From Platanthera guangdongensis (taxonomy: Eukaryota; Streptophyta; Magnoliopsida; Asparagales; Orchidaceae), in contig CM077164.1 in assembly GCA_039583875.1 (NCBI GenBank), positions 67,673,628 through 67,737,627 on the forward strand: a DNA stretch of 64,000 nucleotides, read 5' to 3'. Position 1 is the stretch's first letter. Every line of letters starts with the position of its first letter. Made by a program: the position numbers and the translations under genes. Below are positions 33,283 to 45,300 of this stretch, in pieces. The notes beneath the pieces are model-generated. The model did no database searches. It saw nothing but the letters and a program-made list of their open reading frames with translations, and had not been told where the DNA came from.

Positions 33283-36200
33283 ATGACCCGTGGAAGTCCG
33301 TCGGTTACTTTGGACCTGGACCACGAAATTGAGCGTACTCTTCGGAGAAGATCGCGATTTCAAGGCCCTACTACCCAAGTGCCGGTTGAGGATTCCGAGT
33401 CATTTTCTACCTTAAGAATGGCCGAACCCAACGTGGAGGAAGTCGTGCAAAGGCCTATGTCCTATTATGCACGATCGAATCTCGAGGGTACAGAATCTAG
33501 TATAGTTCGCCCTGCAATAGCAAATAATAATTTCGAACTGAAGCCTAGCATAATTCAAATGATGCAGCAGTATGTGCAATTTGACGGGCTTCAAGATGAA
33601 GATCCGAACGCACACATAGCCAGCTTTCTTGAGATTTGCGACACCTTCAAGATAAATGGTATCACAAATGATGCTATTAGGCTAAGATTATTTCCTTTCT
33701 CTCTTAGAATTAAGGCTAAGCAGTGGCTGAACACCCTTCCTAAAAATAGCATAACTACTTGGACACAATTAACTGAAAAATTTTTGGCCAAGTATTTCCC
33801 GCCTGCTAAAACTGCTAAACTTAGGAATGACATTTCTGCCTTTGGACAAATAGACTCTGAGACCCTTTACGAAACCTGGGAAAGATTTAAAGAATTATTA
33901 AGACGATGCCCACATCACGCTCTGCCTGTATGGTTGCAGGTGCAGACGTTCTATAATGGGCTAAATCAAAGCACGAAGCAAATGATAGACGCAGCTTCTG
34001 GCGGTACTTTAAACCATAAGACCCCGGAAGCAGCTCTTGAGCTGTTTGAAGACATGGCCATGAACACTTACCAGTGGAATGTGCCTAGGTCCCGCCCAAA
34101 CAAACCTGCAGGTCTCTTTGAAGTGGACAACGTCTCACAACTCGCACTGCAAGTTGAAATATTAAGCAAAAAAATTACGGAGATGACTGCTGCCTCCGCC
34201 CCTCAGGTATGGGAATCTGCAACTCCTCCCGCCGAACATTTGGATTATGTAAATAATATGCCTAGAACTGCTTTTAATAATTTTTCTGCTGCGAATTATC
34301 ATCCTCCTGGTTTTAATTTTCCGAATAGTTATAATCCTGCGTTAAGAAATCATCCGAATTTTTCGTGGAGCAATCCATCGAATGCTGTGCGCCCGCCACC
34401 GCAAAGTGATTTTTCTGCTCCACTACCACCTCCTCAAAGTTTTCCAAAACCTCCAAATTTGGAGGAAGTGTTTTCAAAATACATGAATGCTAATGACGCT
34501 ACGATTAGGACCTTAACCGGAAGTGTTAAAAATTTAGAAAATCAGGTAGGACAGCTCGCTAAAATGATTTCTGAGCGACCCGTAGGGTCTCTTCCTTCCA
34601 ATACCGAGCCCAACCCGAGAGAGCAAGCGAAAGCTATAACTCTTCGGAGTGGGAAGAAAGTTCCCGGTATGATAAGTGAAGAGCCCGAGGCAAGCTCCGC
34701 TCCCGTTTTAAAAAATCAAATCTCCGTTCCCGTTTTAAAAATTCCACCCTCTGTCGAAGAAATTATCACCCCTATCTTAGAAAAAGAACTCACTCCACCA
34801 CCCACCTTTAAAAATAATCCATCCCCGCCATACCCTTCCGAACTTAATAAACAACGACAGGATGATCAATACACCCGTTTTTTGGAAATGTTTAAACAAA
34901 TCCACGTAAATCTGCCTTTCCACGAAGCCATATCCCAGATGCCGAAGTACGCAAAATACCTTAAGGACCTCCTAACTAACAAGAAGAAGTTAGAGAACCT
35001 TTCGCATGTCACGTTAAATGTCGAATGCTCGGCGGTTTTGACAAACGGATTACCGAAGAAAATCAGTGACCCGGGTAGTTTCTCTATCCCGTGTGTCTTT
35101 GGTGATCTCTTTGTCAAACACGCTTTAGCCGACTTAGGTGCGAGTATTAATCTTATGCCCCTCTCGTTGTTTAAAAAGTTAGGAATTGGTAGTCTCAACC
35201 CCACACGCATGAGTATCCAGCTAGCCGACAGGTCAGTCAAATACCCGTTAGGAATAGTGGAGGACGTCCTAGTCAAAGTTGACAAGTTCATCTTCCCGGT
35301 GGACTTTGTCATTTTGGACATCGAAGAAGACGTCGAGGTTCCCCTGATCCTTGGCCGACCCTTCCTTGCCACCTCCCGAGCTATCATTGATGTAAGCAAT
35401 GGTAAGCTCTTCCTTCGAGTGGGCGACGATGAGGTAACTTTCTCTATCACCCCCTCGATGAAGAACACACTAGCTAATGATGACTCCTGTTTTTTCATGG
35501 ATACCGTAAGTGAAGAATCCTTCTCTCCCACCTCTGATTTTGAAAAAGAATTTTCCAATTTTTGTTCCTCTCCTCCTCTTCCAACTGAATCTCTACACCT
35601 AAGTGAAGAATCCTCCACCCGCCCCTCTGATTTTGAAAAAGAATTTTTTGATTTCTGTTCCTCTTCTACTTTTCCAACTGAATCGCTGCACGAAGCCGCC
35701 ATGGCCGCTAGCAACACCCCTTTTAATTTTACATATAAAAAAGTGTACGAGGACATAGTTTTTGAAAAAGAACAAATTTCCAAAACCTCGTATGATGACC
35801 CCCCTACCTTGGAACTGAAAGAACTACCAGAGCACCTTCAATACGCTTTCTTAGAAAAGGACTCCAAGCTGCCTGTCATAATTTCGGCCTACCTCACGGA
35901 TGCACAAAAGGATAAACTTCTTTCAATATTACAAAAGCAACGCCAAGCTATTGCTTGGCAGATATCTGATATTAAGGGCATAAGCCCATCTTTCTGCACT
36001 CATAAAATCTTAATGGAAGATAATTCACGTAACTCTATACAACCTCAGCGCCGTATAAACCCAAACATGAAAGACGTAGTTAAGGGCGAGGTTATGAAAT
36101 TGTTAGACTCAGGAATTATCTATCCTATATCCGACAGTAAGTGGGTTAGCCCAGTACAGGTAGTACCAAAGAAGGGAGGGATAACGGTCGTAAGTAATGA

Positions 36201-38718
36201 AAATAATGAATTAATCCCGACTCGGACGGTGACCGGATGGCGAATGTGTATAGATTACCGTAAGTTGAACGACGCCACCCGCAAGGATCACTTCCCCTTG
36301 CCGTTCATTGATCAGATTTTAGAACAACTTTCCGGACATAGTTTTTATTGTTTTCTCGATGGCCTCTAGGGGTATCTTCAAATCCCCATCTCCCCCGAGG
36401 ATCAGGAGAAAACTACGTTTACTTGTCCCTTCGGCACCTTCGCCTACCGAAGAATGCCTTTTGGATTGTGCAATGCGCCGGCTACATTCCAACGATGTAT
36501 GCTCGCCATCTTTGACAAGTACGTAGAAAGCATTATGGAAGTCTTCATGGATGATTTCTCTGTCTTCGGGAATTCCTTCGATAGTTGCTTGGAGAACCTT
36601 GAAAAAGTCTTAGAGCGATGCGAAGAAACTAACCTCGCCTTAAATTGGGAAAAATGTCATTTTATGGTAAGGGAAGGGTTAGTTTTGGGACATAAAATTT
36701 CTGAAAGGGGTATTGAAGTAGACGTTGCGAAAATAGAAGTTATCGAGAAACTGCCGCCACCTACGAACATAAAAGCCATAAGAAGTTTCCTGGGTCATGC
36801 GGGTTTCTACTGCCGCTTCATAAAGGACTTTTCCAAAATCACCAAGCCCCTTACCCATCTCTTAGAAAAAGACGCCCCATTCATCTTTGATGACCTCTGT
36901 CTAGCTGCCTTCAATTTAATAAAAGAAAAATTAGTTAATGCGCCAATCATGATAGCTCCGGTGTGGGATCTTCCATTTGAAATAATGTGTGATGCGAGTA
37001 GTTATGCGGTGGGAGCCGTACTAGGTCAACGTATTTCCAAAAACTTCCACCCCATTTATTACGCTAGTAAAACACTCACATCTGCACAGGAAAATTACAC
37101 CACAACCGAGAAGGAGCTCTTAGCTGTAGTATTCGCTTTTGACAAATTTCGCCCTTATATTACTCTTTCGAAAATTATTGTTTTTACGGACCACTCGGCC
37201 CTCAAATATCTTCTCTCTAAAATGGATGCCAAGCCTCGCTTGATTCGCTGGGTCTTACTCCTCCAGGAGTTTGACTTAGAGATCCGTGATAAGCGAGGTG
37301 CCGAGAACTTGGCCGCCGACCACCTTTCGCGCCTAGACAACCCGTTTATAGAACAATTAGACGAAAATTCTTTTCATTACTATTTCCCTGATGAGAAGCT
37401 TTTCATAATTAACACATCTACTTCTCCTTGGTTTGCCCGCATCGCCAACTATCTAGTGGCCAGTGTGCTCCCAAAAGAGTTTTCATCTCAGCAAAAGAAG
37501 AAGTTCTTTTCTGAGCTGAAAAACTATTTTTGGGAGGACCCGCATCTTTTTAAAGTCTGTGCAGACCAAGTGATCAGGAGGGGTGTTTCTTTTGATGAAG
37601 GATTAGATATTATTAAACATTTGCATGAAGGACCGACAGGTGGGCACTATCAAGCTGCTCGCACCGCTCACAAAGTGTTAAGCGCAGGTTTTTACTGGCC
37701 TACCCTGTTTAAAGACGCGCATGCCTTTGTGAGTACGTGTGATAGTTGCCAACGGTCGGGGAATATTTCGAATAAAAATGAAATGCAACAAAATTATTTC
37801 CTAGAGTGCGAAGTTTTCGACCTCTGGGGGATTGATTTTGTCGGCCCTTTTCCTTCTAGCTTCGGGAATAAGTACATTTTAGTTGCCGTTGATTATGTTT
37901 CGCGTTGGGCCGAAGCCCAAGCTCTTCCTACGAATGACGCCCGAGTCGTAGTTAATTTCCTAAAAAAATTATTTTCTCGATTCGGTACGCCGCGCGGTAT
38001 CGTTAGTGATAGGGGTTCCCATTTCTATAACGCGCAATTTTCAAAAATCCTAACTAAATATGGCGTTACTCATAAGCTTTCCACTGCCTATCACCCCCAA
38101 ACTAACGGACAAGTCGAAGTAGTGAATAGAGAAATAAAAAAAAATTTAGAAAAAACTGTTGCAACATCTAGAAAAGACTGGTCAGCCAAATTAGACGATG
38201 CTCTTTGGGCCTACTGAACAGCGTACAAAACCGCCCTCGGGTGTACGCCATATCGGTTGGTTTACGGAAAGTCGTGTCATTTACCCGTAGAGTTAGAGCA
38301 CCGCGCCTTTTGGGCCTTACGATTTTTAAACTTCGATCCCCACTCCATCGGCGATTTTAGAAAATTTCAACTTAACGAACTCGACGAGTGGCGCTCTTAC
38401 GCGTATGAAAATAACAGACTTTATAAAGAGCGGACAAAACGTTTGCACGATCGAAATCTTAGGCACCCAAAAATCTTTAAGCCGGGCGACCAAGTTCTTC
38501 TTTATAATTCTCGTTTACGTTTATTCCCGGGTAAATTTAAATCACGTTGGTCAGGGCCTTTTACTGTTTTAGAAGTCTTTTCTTATGGTACTGTTTTAAT
38601 TTCCCACCCTGATAAGTGTACTTTCAAAGTAAATGGTCAGCGTCTTAAACTGTATTTCTGTGATGATGTCAGTCTTAACCCTGTTAACTCTATCTTTCCG
38701 GTCCTGACATTTGATTAA
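33283..38718 (+). pseudogene. gag-pol: Athila gag-pol polyprotein with two in-frame stops
   Basis: One frame of about 1811 codons. Gag core spans residues ~81-250; ITLRSGKKVPG is typical of Athila. Protease has DLGAS at ~617. Reverse transcriptase starts near residue 900, with FMDD at ~1088 (36544-36555). RNase H follows ([12 protein letters not shown]). Integrase has an H-H-C-C finger (37618-37750) and catalytic D, D, E codons at 37834, 38008 and 38116 (D-x35-E). Stops are TAG at 36367 within RT and TGA at 38215 in integrase; the latter fits CGA to TGA deamination. No CCHC knuckle is visible in Gag. ATG 33283 was chosen as the first in-frame Met; ATG 33418 is an alternative. A 31-residue tandem duplication lies at 35509-35694. 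Confidence 0.95.
35509..35694 (+). repeat. 93-bp (31-residue) tandem duplication inside Athila pol
   Basis: The SEES...SDFEKEF..FCSS..PTESLH block occurs twice in frame, starting at 35509 and 35602, in the linker between protease and reverse transcriptase. Confidence 0.85.
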
Positions 38719-38837
38719 TCTGAACTTTATTTTTCTCATAAACTTTGAACTTTATTTGAACTTTATTGTTAAACAATATTTGGGACAATCTTTTTTTGAT
38801 GCGTCGAGCTCAAACGACGTTTTAAACAAAGGGCACT

Positions 38838-38855
38838 CTTGGGAGGCAACCCAAG
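38838..38855 (+). promoter_or_regulatory. Conserved post-pol stem-loop
   Basis: Perfect 6-bp arms CTTGGG/CCCAAG with loop AGGCAA, 120 bp after the pol stop. A shorter version is kept in the older Athila-like copies at 10512 and 60534. Confidence 0.6.
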
Positions 38856-39140
38856 TTATCTTTTTCTATTTTCTTTATTTTACACTTTTTGCCCCGAATG
38901 GCTCCGGCAAGCTGAAACTTCTGCGATCGCTTGCTCCACCGATTCTGCTTCCATGACAAAGTCGACCAGCCGACGTTTCCTGAAGATCCACAGCACAGGC
39001 ATAGAGGAACGACATCACTCAGCTTTCCCTGCAAAATAAAATCGGGGAAGTACCTATTTTTCAATTCTGTCTTTCCATTTTGTACTTTACTTTTCTCTCG
39101 TTCTCCGACCTCCTTCTCCATTGAGGACAATGTAGATTTT

Positions 39141-39152
39141 AAGCTTGGGGGA
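39141..39152 (+). promoter_or_regulatory. Internal polypurine-like tract
   Basis: AAGCTTGGGGGA preceded by GAGGACAA, a duplicate of the terminal polypurine tract block at 40525-40556. Could act as a second plus-strand primer or be a relic. Confidence 0.5.
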
Positions 39153-40541
39153 TGAGTTCCTCCTTTTTGCTTTTTGTAAATATCCAAAAAAAAAACAAAA
39201 ATTCAAAACAAGTTATTATATATATATAGCTGCATTTTGGTATTTCAATAAGTACCCCATGTTTATGTTTTGTTTTTCTCAAATTTCTTTATAAACAACG
39301 TAGTTAATTATAATTTTTCTAATCATTTTTTTAATCATATTTCACAAGTAAAATGTTGGCCATGCTGTGTTTCTAATTCACGGTAGCATGTTAAGGTAAA
39401 ATATTTCTCTAAAACGTGCATTTCTATTATGGTTTTTCGTTCTTTATTTTCTTTACTTTCTCTAAAAATTTATCATCCACTATTTTCCTTTTCGTCTTTA
39501 GATAATTTTTGTAAGAACAAATTTTGAATAATGTAGTAGATATGAACGATCCAAGTCACATATTATTTTTATTTTCAAGATAATTTCATCAATCTTCTTT
39601 TATTATCTCGAACTTGCTTTTTGAAATTTATCGACTCTATGTTTTAAATAAATTTTAAAAAAAGCGTGAAAATGATTTAGGCCCTTTTTGTTTACGTTTG
39701 AGCTTTCCTGCCAACCTAAAATCTTTTACCACTAGTTAGCCGCTTTTGAGCCTTTTTTCCAAATTCATTTGATAACTCCACACAGCATTTCATTTTCACC
39801 AAAGCCCAAATTCCTACCTATCTAATCACGCTAATTTTTTTGATAGGAAATTTTGTGTTATATTTGGAGAAATTGTTGAAAAAATTGTACTCAAAAGCAA
39901 TGTATTGCAAAAAAAATAAAAGAGAAAAAAAATGAATGAAAATATTAATAATAAAAAACAAAAGAGATAAATAATCATAAAGAAAAAAAAAATTTATTTA
40001 TACATATTTTGTTTAAAATAAATTTTTTTTTTTTGAAACTCGTTGTTTTGGTTTAATGTGATTTTTAAGCCTTCATGTTTATATTTGAATTCCACTCCTA
40101 TTCATATTCCTAAACCAAACGTTTCGGTCCTATTAAGTCCTTTTGATTCACGCCTTTTTTTAATTTTATTTAACAACTAAGAAATGACGAAAAGTAAATC
40201 AGTTTTAGTTTTGGATTTAAAATTAGATTTTTGTTATTTAATTGATATAATTATAATACGTTGCTTGAATCTAGTAATAACTTAATACTTTCTTTTCATT
40301 GTCATTGTCTTGCTCAAATCTATTTAAAGAATTTCGTCAAAATTCTGGATGATTTATTTTTATTAAGTAAAGTTTATAAAAGCTAAATCATACCTAAATA
40401 ATTGTTTTAGATTTACGTTTTACATTCTCCCTGCCAAGAATTTCGCATAGTACTTGTGTGAGTATGATTAAAACTTTTTGAATTAGTCACTTTTTATGAT
40501 TAGCTTGTCTTTATATCTTTGCTTGAGGACAAGCAAAACTT

Positions 40542-40556
40542 AAGCTTGGGGGAATT
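40542..40556 (+). promoter_or_regulatory. Polypurine tract of the Athila element
   Basis: AAGCTTGGGGGAATT directly before the 3' LTR start at 40557. Confidence 0.85.
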
Positions 40557-42349
40557 TGATAATACGGTTTGCAGTCAATTTTATTAGGATATTTTCGGGG
40601 TTTTAGAGCAAATCATGTCTTGTAAAGTACTTGTTTTGATTCCCCTTTGTATATATTTTTGTCGCTAATGCATTTTTTCTGCTTTTTGCAGGTTTTCACG
40701 GCTTTCAGCCGAAGTTTGCTGTGACACGCCCCACGGTCACGCCCTACCAGGGCATGTACCTAGGGCATGTAACCCAGAGGAATGAAGCAATTGGTCAGAA
40801 ACTGCATTCCGTGGAAACGTAGTGTACACGCCCTTGGTCACGCCCGTGTCATACCCGACACGGGCGTGTACTAGAGGCGTGTCCCCAGGTTCTGAGGAAT
40901 CACCGCAGCGCGCTCGTTTTTCCCGCTCCACCGTCGCACCGAAAGTGTCACGCCCTAGGGTCACGCCTGACTCGGGCGTGACATATGGGCGTGTACTTCA
41001 GCAATTCCGCCCGTCACCTCCAGCATTCAATTTCCGCTCAACAAAGTCACGCCGCAAACAACACGCCCCAGGTACACGCCCTACCAGGGCGTGACCTGTG
41101 GGCGTGTACCGCAACAACTCCGTCAGAATTCAATTCCTGCCCGAAAAAGTCGCGCCGAATGTGTCACGCCCCAGGGTCACGCCCGACCAGGGCGTGACAG
41201 GGGGGCGTGACCCGACCCGAAAAATTCTATAAATAGAGCCCAACTCCAGGGGTTTAAACACACCTTTTGCTTTGAGAGGGGAGGTTCTGTCCTTTGTATT
41301 TCTGAACTTTTTAAGCATGTCTTTCCATTTTTAGTTCTTAGCTGTAGCTTTATGCTTTCCCTGTAGTAGTTCCTAGCTTCGTTCTGTAGTATAATGTTAA
41401 TGATAGTGTAGTTTACCTTTCCATGCACTTGTAATCGCTGGTTTTCATGTTGTAAGATCCCTGTTTCTATTAATAAAAAGTGTTGTTTTCTTTTACGTTT
41501 CTGCTCCGTTTTCATTATTCTTCTTCTACTCATCCCCCCTCTTCCTCCTCACCATGATTAACTAATCCTCCATGTACTCGATCTTAATGATCCGAGGTTC
41601 GAGTGATTAGGTTATGATGTTTTGAATCTTACCTTTTCTTTTTAGGGTTTAGCTTTGAATTACTCTTGATTTATCACGGGTTGGAGGTATATCATCGATA
41701 TATACTCTCCACCTTGCTTTCATTCTGGGCTAGCCGAGAGGCCGAAAGTTTGAAATGAGCACTCAAGAGTAAAGGGAGTTGTTCGCACCCCTCGAGAGAG
41801 GCAGACGTTCAAATCTCCCGGATTGGAGTAAAATCCATTAGAGCGGTTCACCGCGTAAAGCGAGTTTTAGGCCTCCGATTTAGGCGAAAGTCGGTCGGAC
41901 CTTCCTAAACTCATTTAGGCACGGCCTTCGAGAGAAGCGTGTCAATATTCATGGAACCTCCACGGTCAAGGACCTTTACCCTAATTAGCTTAGGTTTATT
42001 TATCGTATTTTTCTAACCACTCTTGCCGAGGTGATTTCTGATCAAGTGCATTTTCCCCTCATCATTACTAAGCTCAAGTTAATCGCTCTTTTAGCTCTCT
42101 TTAACTTTTCATGCATGTAGCTCTCTTTCATTGAAAGTAGTTCTCTTCCTTTAGCACGTTTAGCTTTCTTCTAAAAAACTTAATTTTTCCGTCGATAAAA
42201 TAATAGATTTCGTGTGAGTAAGCTTACTCAACTGTTCCCGTATTTCAATACGACACTTGTGTCCCCTAGCTGCATTTCGATAGGTATACTTGCCTTGATG
42301 AATTGTTAGTTTGGTTATTTTCTCCTTGCAGATATCTAAGAGACAATCA
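40557..42349 (+). repeat. 3' LTR of the Athila element
   Basis: 1793 bp, collinear with 30931-32725; keeps the hairpin array, TATAAATA (41228-41235) and AATAAA. Followed by TSD AGATG (42350-42354). Confidence 0.95.
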
Positions 42350-42354
42350 AGATG

Positions 42355-45300
42355 ATGCAGAAGAGAAGGAGTTCTGCATGATGGCAATCAATGCCTCTCA
42401 ACACAATTCAGATGAAGAAGAGTCAGACTCAGACTCAGAGACTCAACTTGAAAAAGACCAGGTAATTAGTTCATTTGATTTCAATTCAGAGGACTTTAAA
42501 TCTGAGTTTAAAGCATTATGTTTAGATTTGCTAAAATCTGAGAAGAAAATTATTTCTCTCAGAAATCATTTATCTGAACATAATATCTTAAAGTCAGAAA
42601 ACCTCAAACTCTCTAAGGAGTTGGAGTGCTGTAGGGAGCAGATAGCTTTACTGAAAGGTGAGCTATCAGAGGCCAAGAAGCTTAAAGAATCCCTTAATGG
42701 GAGAAGTATCAAGCTGATGGACATCACAAGCACAGTGAACTCCATATTCAATAATACACTGAGCTTGGGTGCTTCATCCAGCCAACCTATAGTTCTAACA
42801 ACCCCAATCAAGTTCATTTCTGATAAAGGGAAGGGAGTTGTAGAGGTGGCTAGGAAGAATTCTGATCTGCCTAAGAAAACTAAGTTCCAGCAGAAATCGT
42901 CGAACGGAGCTCAACGATCGTCGAACGTAGATCGACGATCTCAGGCAAAATCGTCGAACTCAGGTCGACGATCTCTAATTCCTGAACTCTGCCACATTCG
43001 ACCGTCGAACGGAGCTCGACGATCTGACCTAAGATCGTCGAACGCAGCTCCACGATCGTCAAACAGAGATCAGAGCTCTGGAAACTCTTTCAAGGGAAAA
43101 TCAAAATCCAACCCTAGGGGTCCTTCATCCCAAATCTTTAACCCTTATACTGAATGGATTATACCTCCAAGGAGATATCATCCTGAAGGTTATAAGAGTC
43201 AACCTGAGATGTCTTTTATTTCTGAGTTTAAAGGTTATCAACCTAGGCCCAAGGTAAACTGGGTAAAAACAAATGAATTATTTTATGTGCAGGTGAAGAC
43301 CTATCAAACATCTAACCAGCAATGGTACTTGGATAGTGGGTGCTCTAAGCACATGACAGGAAACAAGGACAACCTCACATCCTTTAATGCCAAGCTTGGA
43401 CCCAAAGTTATTTTTGGTGATTCAAACTTTGGACAAACTAAAGGATATGGTGCAGTCCAGATTGGGACGGTAACATTCAAGAAGTAGCTTATGTGGAAGG
43501 ACTGAAGCACAATTTGATAAGCATCAGTCAGCTATGTGATGAAGGCTACCAGGTGACTTTCAGCAAAGCTTTATGCAAGATCAAGTCAGAGGACAACACA
43601 ACTGTGCTGACACGTAAAAGGAAAGGTAACATCTATCTAGTAGATTTTCTTTCAACAGATGTAGACATTTGCCTATTCAATTCTGTTTGTAGACCAAATG
43701 TTTTATGGCATAGGAGACTAGGTCACTTAAACCTTAGAACTATTGCTAGGCTATCCAAGGACAACCTTGTTAGAGGACTACCTTCTGGCCCCTACAAGAA
43801 GGAAGGACTCTGCAAGGCTTGTTAATTAGGCAAGCAAACTAAAAATATTTTTAAGTCACTTAATAAGAGTGATTCACCTAGGATCCTGTATCTGTTACAC
43901 ATGGATCTTTTTGGACCCATTACAGTACAAAGCCTAGGAGGGAAATCTTACACTTTAGTAGTTGTAGATGACTTCTCTAGATTCACATGGGTGTTCTTTC
44001 TGAGGAAGAAGTCTGATAACTTCAAGTATTTGACAGAGTTTCTCAAATGTATACAGATTGAGTTCAATATTCACATTGCCCTGATCAGAAGTGATCATGA
44101 GACAGAGTTTGATTCTCTTCTTATGCAAGAGTTCTGTCAGAGTGAAGGGATCAGACATACTTTCTCAGCTCCTAGAACTCCTCAACAAAATGGGGTAGCT
44201 GAAAGGAAAAATAGAACCCTTATTGAATCTGCCACTACATTATTGTCAGATGCTCACCTTCCTCTATCCTTTTGGGCAGAGGCAGTGAACACCTCCAGCT
44301 ACGTGCTGAATAGAAGTTTAATACATAAACTAAAGGGAAAGACTCCCTATAAATTACTCAAAGGGAAGAAACCTAAAGTTGATTATTTTAGAATTTTTGG
44401 TTGCATTTGTTATATACACAATAATGACAAGAGATATTTAGCAAAAGTTCAAGCTAAAGCTGATGAAGGAGTGTTTCTGGGATACTCCATGATCAGTAAG
44501 GCTTATAGGGTTTATAATAAATCATCTCTAAAAATTGAGGAATCTGTTCATATATCATTTGATGAATCTAACATGTCTTTCAAGGAGAAAAACACTTCTA
44601 CCATAGAACCTTTGCAGGAACATTCTCTTGTTGAAGACTTGAATAAGTTACAGGTTACTCAAAAAGAGGAAAGCAGTGAAGATGAAGAAAGCATTCAACA
44701 TATTGAAGAAAAACAGCTTGAAGAGCCAGTTGTTGTACCACAAGAGGAAACAACAACACAGGTTGGTGAACAATCAACACCCCCTATTGATTTGGTAACA
44801 TTAAGAGACCATCCAATTTCCCAAGTAATTGGAGACATCTCAGCTGGTGTGCAAACCAGAAATCAGGTCAACCAAAACCTGTTGCACACTTGCTTCCTAT
44901 CTCAAATTGAGCCTCAATCCATTAAAGATGCAGAACAAGATCCACACTGGATCATTGCAATGCAAGAAGAGTTGCATCAATTTGAGAGGAACAAAGTTTG
45001 GGAACTAGTGCCAAAGCCTAAGGATCACTCCATTGTTGGAACAAAGTGGGTGTTCAGAAACAAATTGGATGATCAAGGAGTAATTGTAAGGAATAAGGCA
45101 AGGCTAGTTGCTCAAGGATATTCTCAAGAAGAACACATAGACTATGACCAGACTTTTGCACCAGTGGCAAGATTGGAAGCCATCAGAATCTTCTTAGCTT
45201 ATGCTGCACACAAAGGCTTTAAGGTATATCAGATGGATGTAAGGAGTGCATTTCTAAATGGAGACATCAAAGAAGAAGTATATGTCAGACAGCCTCCAGT

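Larger units (their letters stand above)
38719..40556 (+). other. Athila 3' non-coding region
   Basis: No credible ORF and no envelope-like gene. Contains the stem-loop CTTGGG-AGGCAA-CCCAAG (38838-38855), a first polypurine-like block GAGGACAA...AAGCTTGGGGGA (39123-39152), a long A/T-rich stretch, and the terminal polypurine tract. Confidence 0.8.
30931..42349 (+). mobile_element. Athila-type Ty3/gypsy retrotransposon, nested in copia gag
   Basis: A complete 11,419-bp element: LTRs 30931-32725 and 40557-42349, TSD AGATG, tRNA-Asp primer site, a single gag-pol frame (33283-38718) with two in-frame stops, a 1.8-kb non-coding 3' region and polypurine tract. By hand count the LTRs differ at about 24 positions in 1.79 kb (~1.3%), mostly C/T and G/A transitions, so it is the youngest large insertion here. 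No envelope-like ORF, which many Athila elements carry, is present. It could be mobilised only with functional proteins from elsewhere. Confidence 0.95.

Noticed and set aside
34866..35783. 305-codon open frame on the minus strand
   Set aside because: Lies antisense to the Athila gag-pol frame, is Ser/Lys-rich, and has no motif; a shadow of the real coding strand.
38719..40556. Envelope-like gene expected in Athila elements
   Set aside because: No frame longer than about 120 codons and none with signal or membrane features; the region is AT-rich and non-coding.
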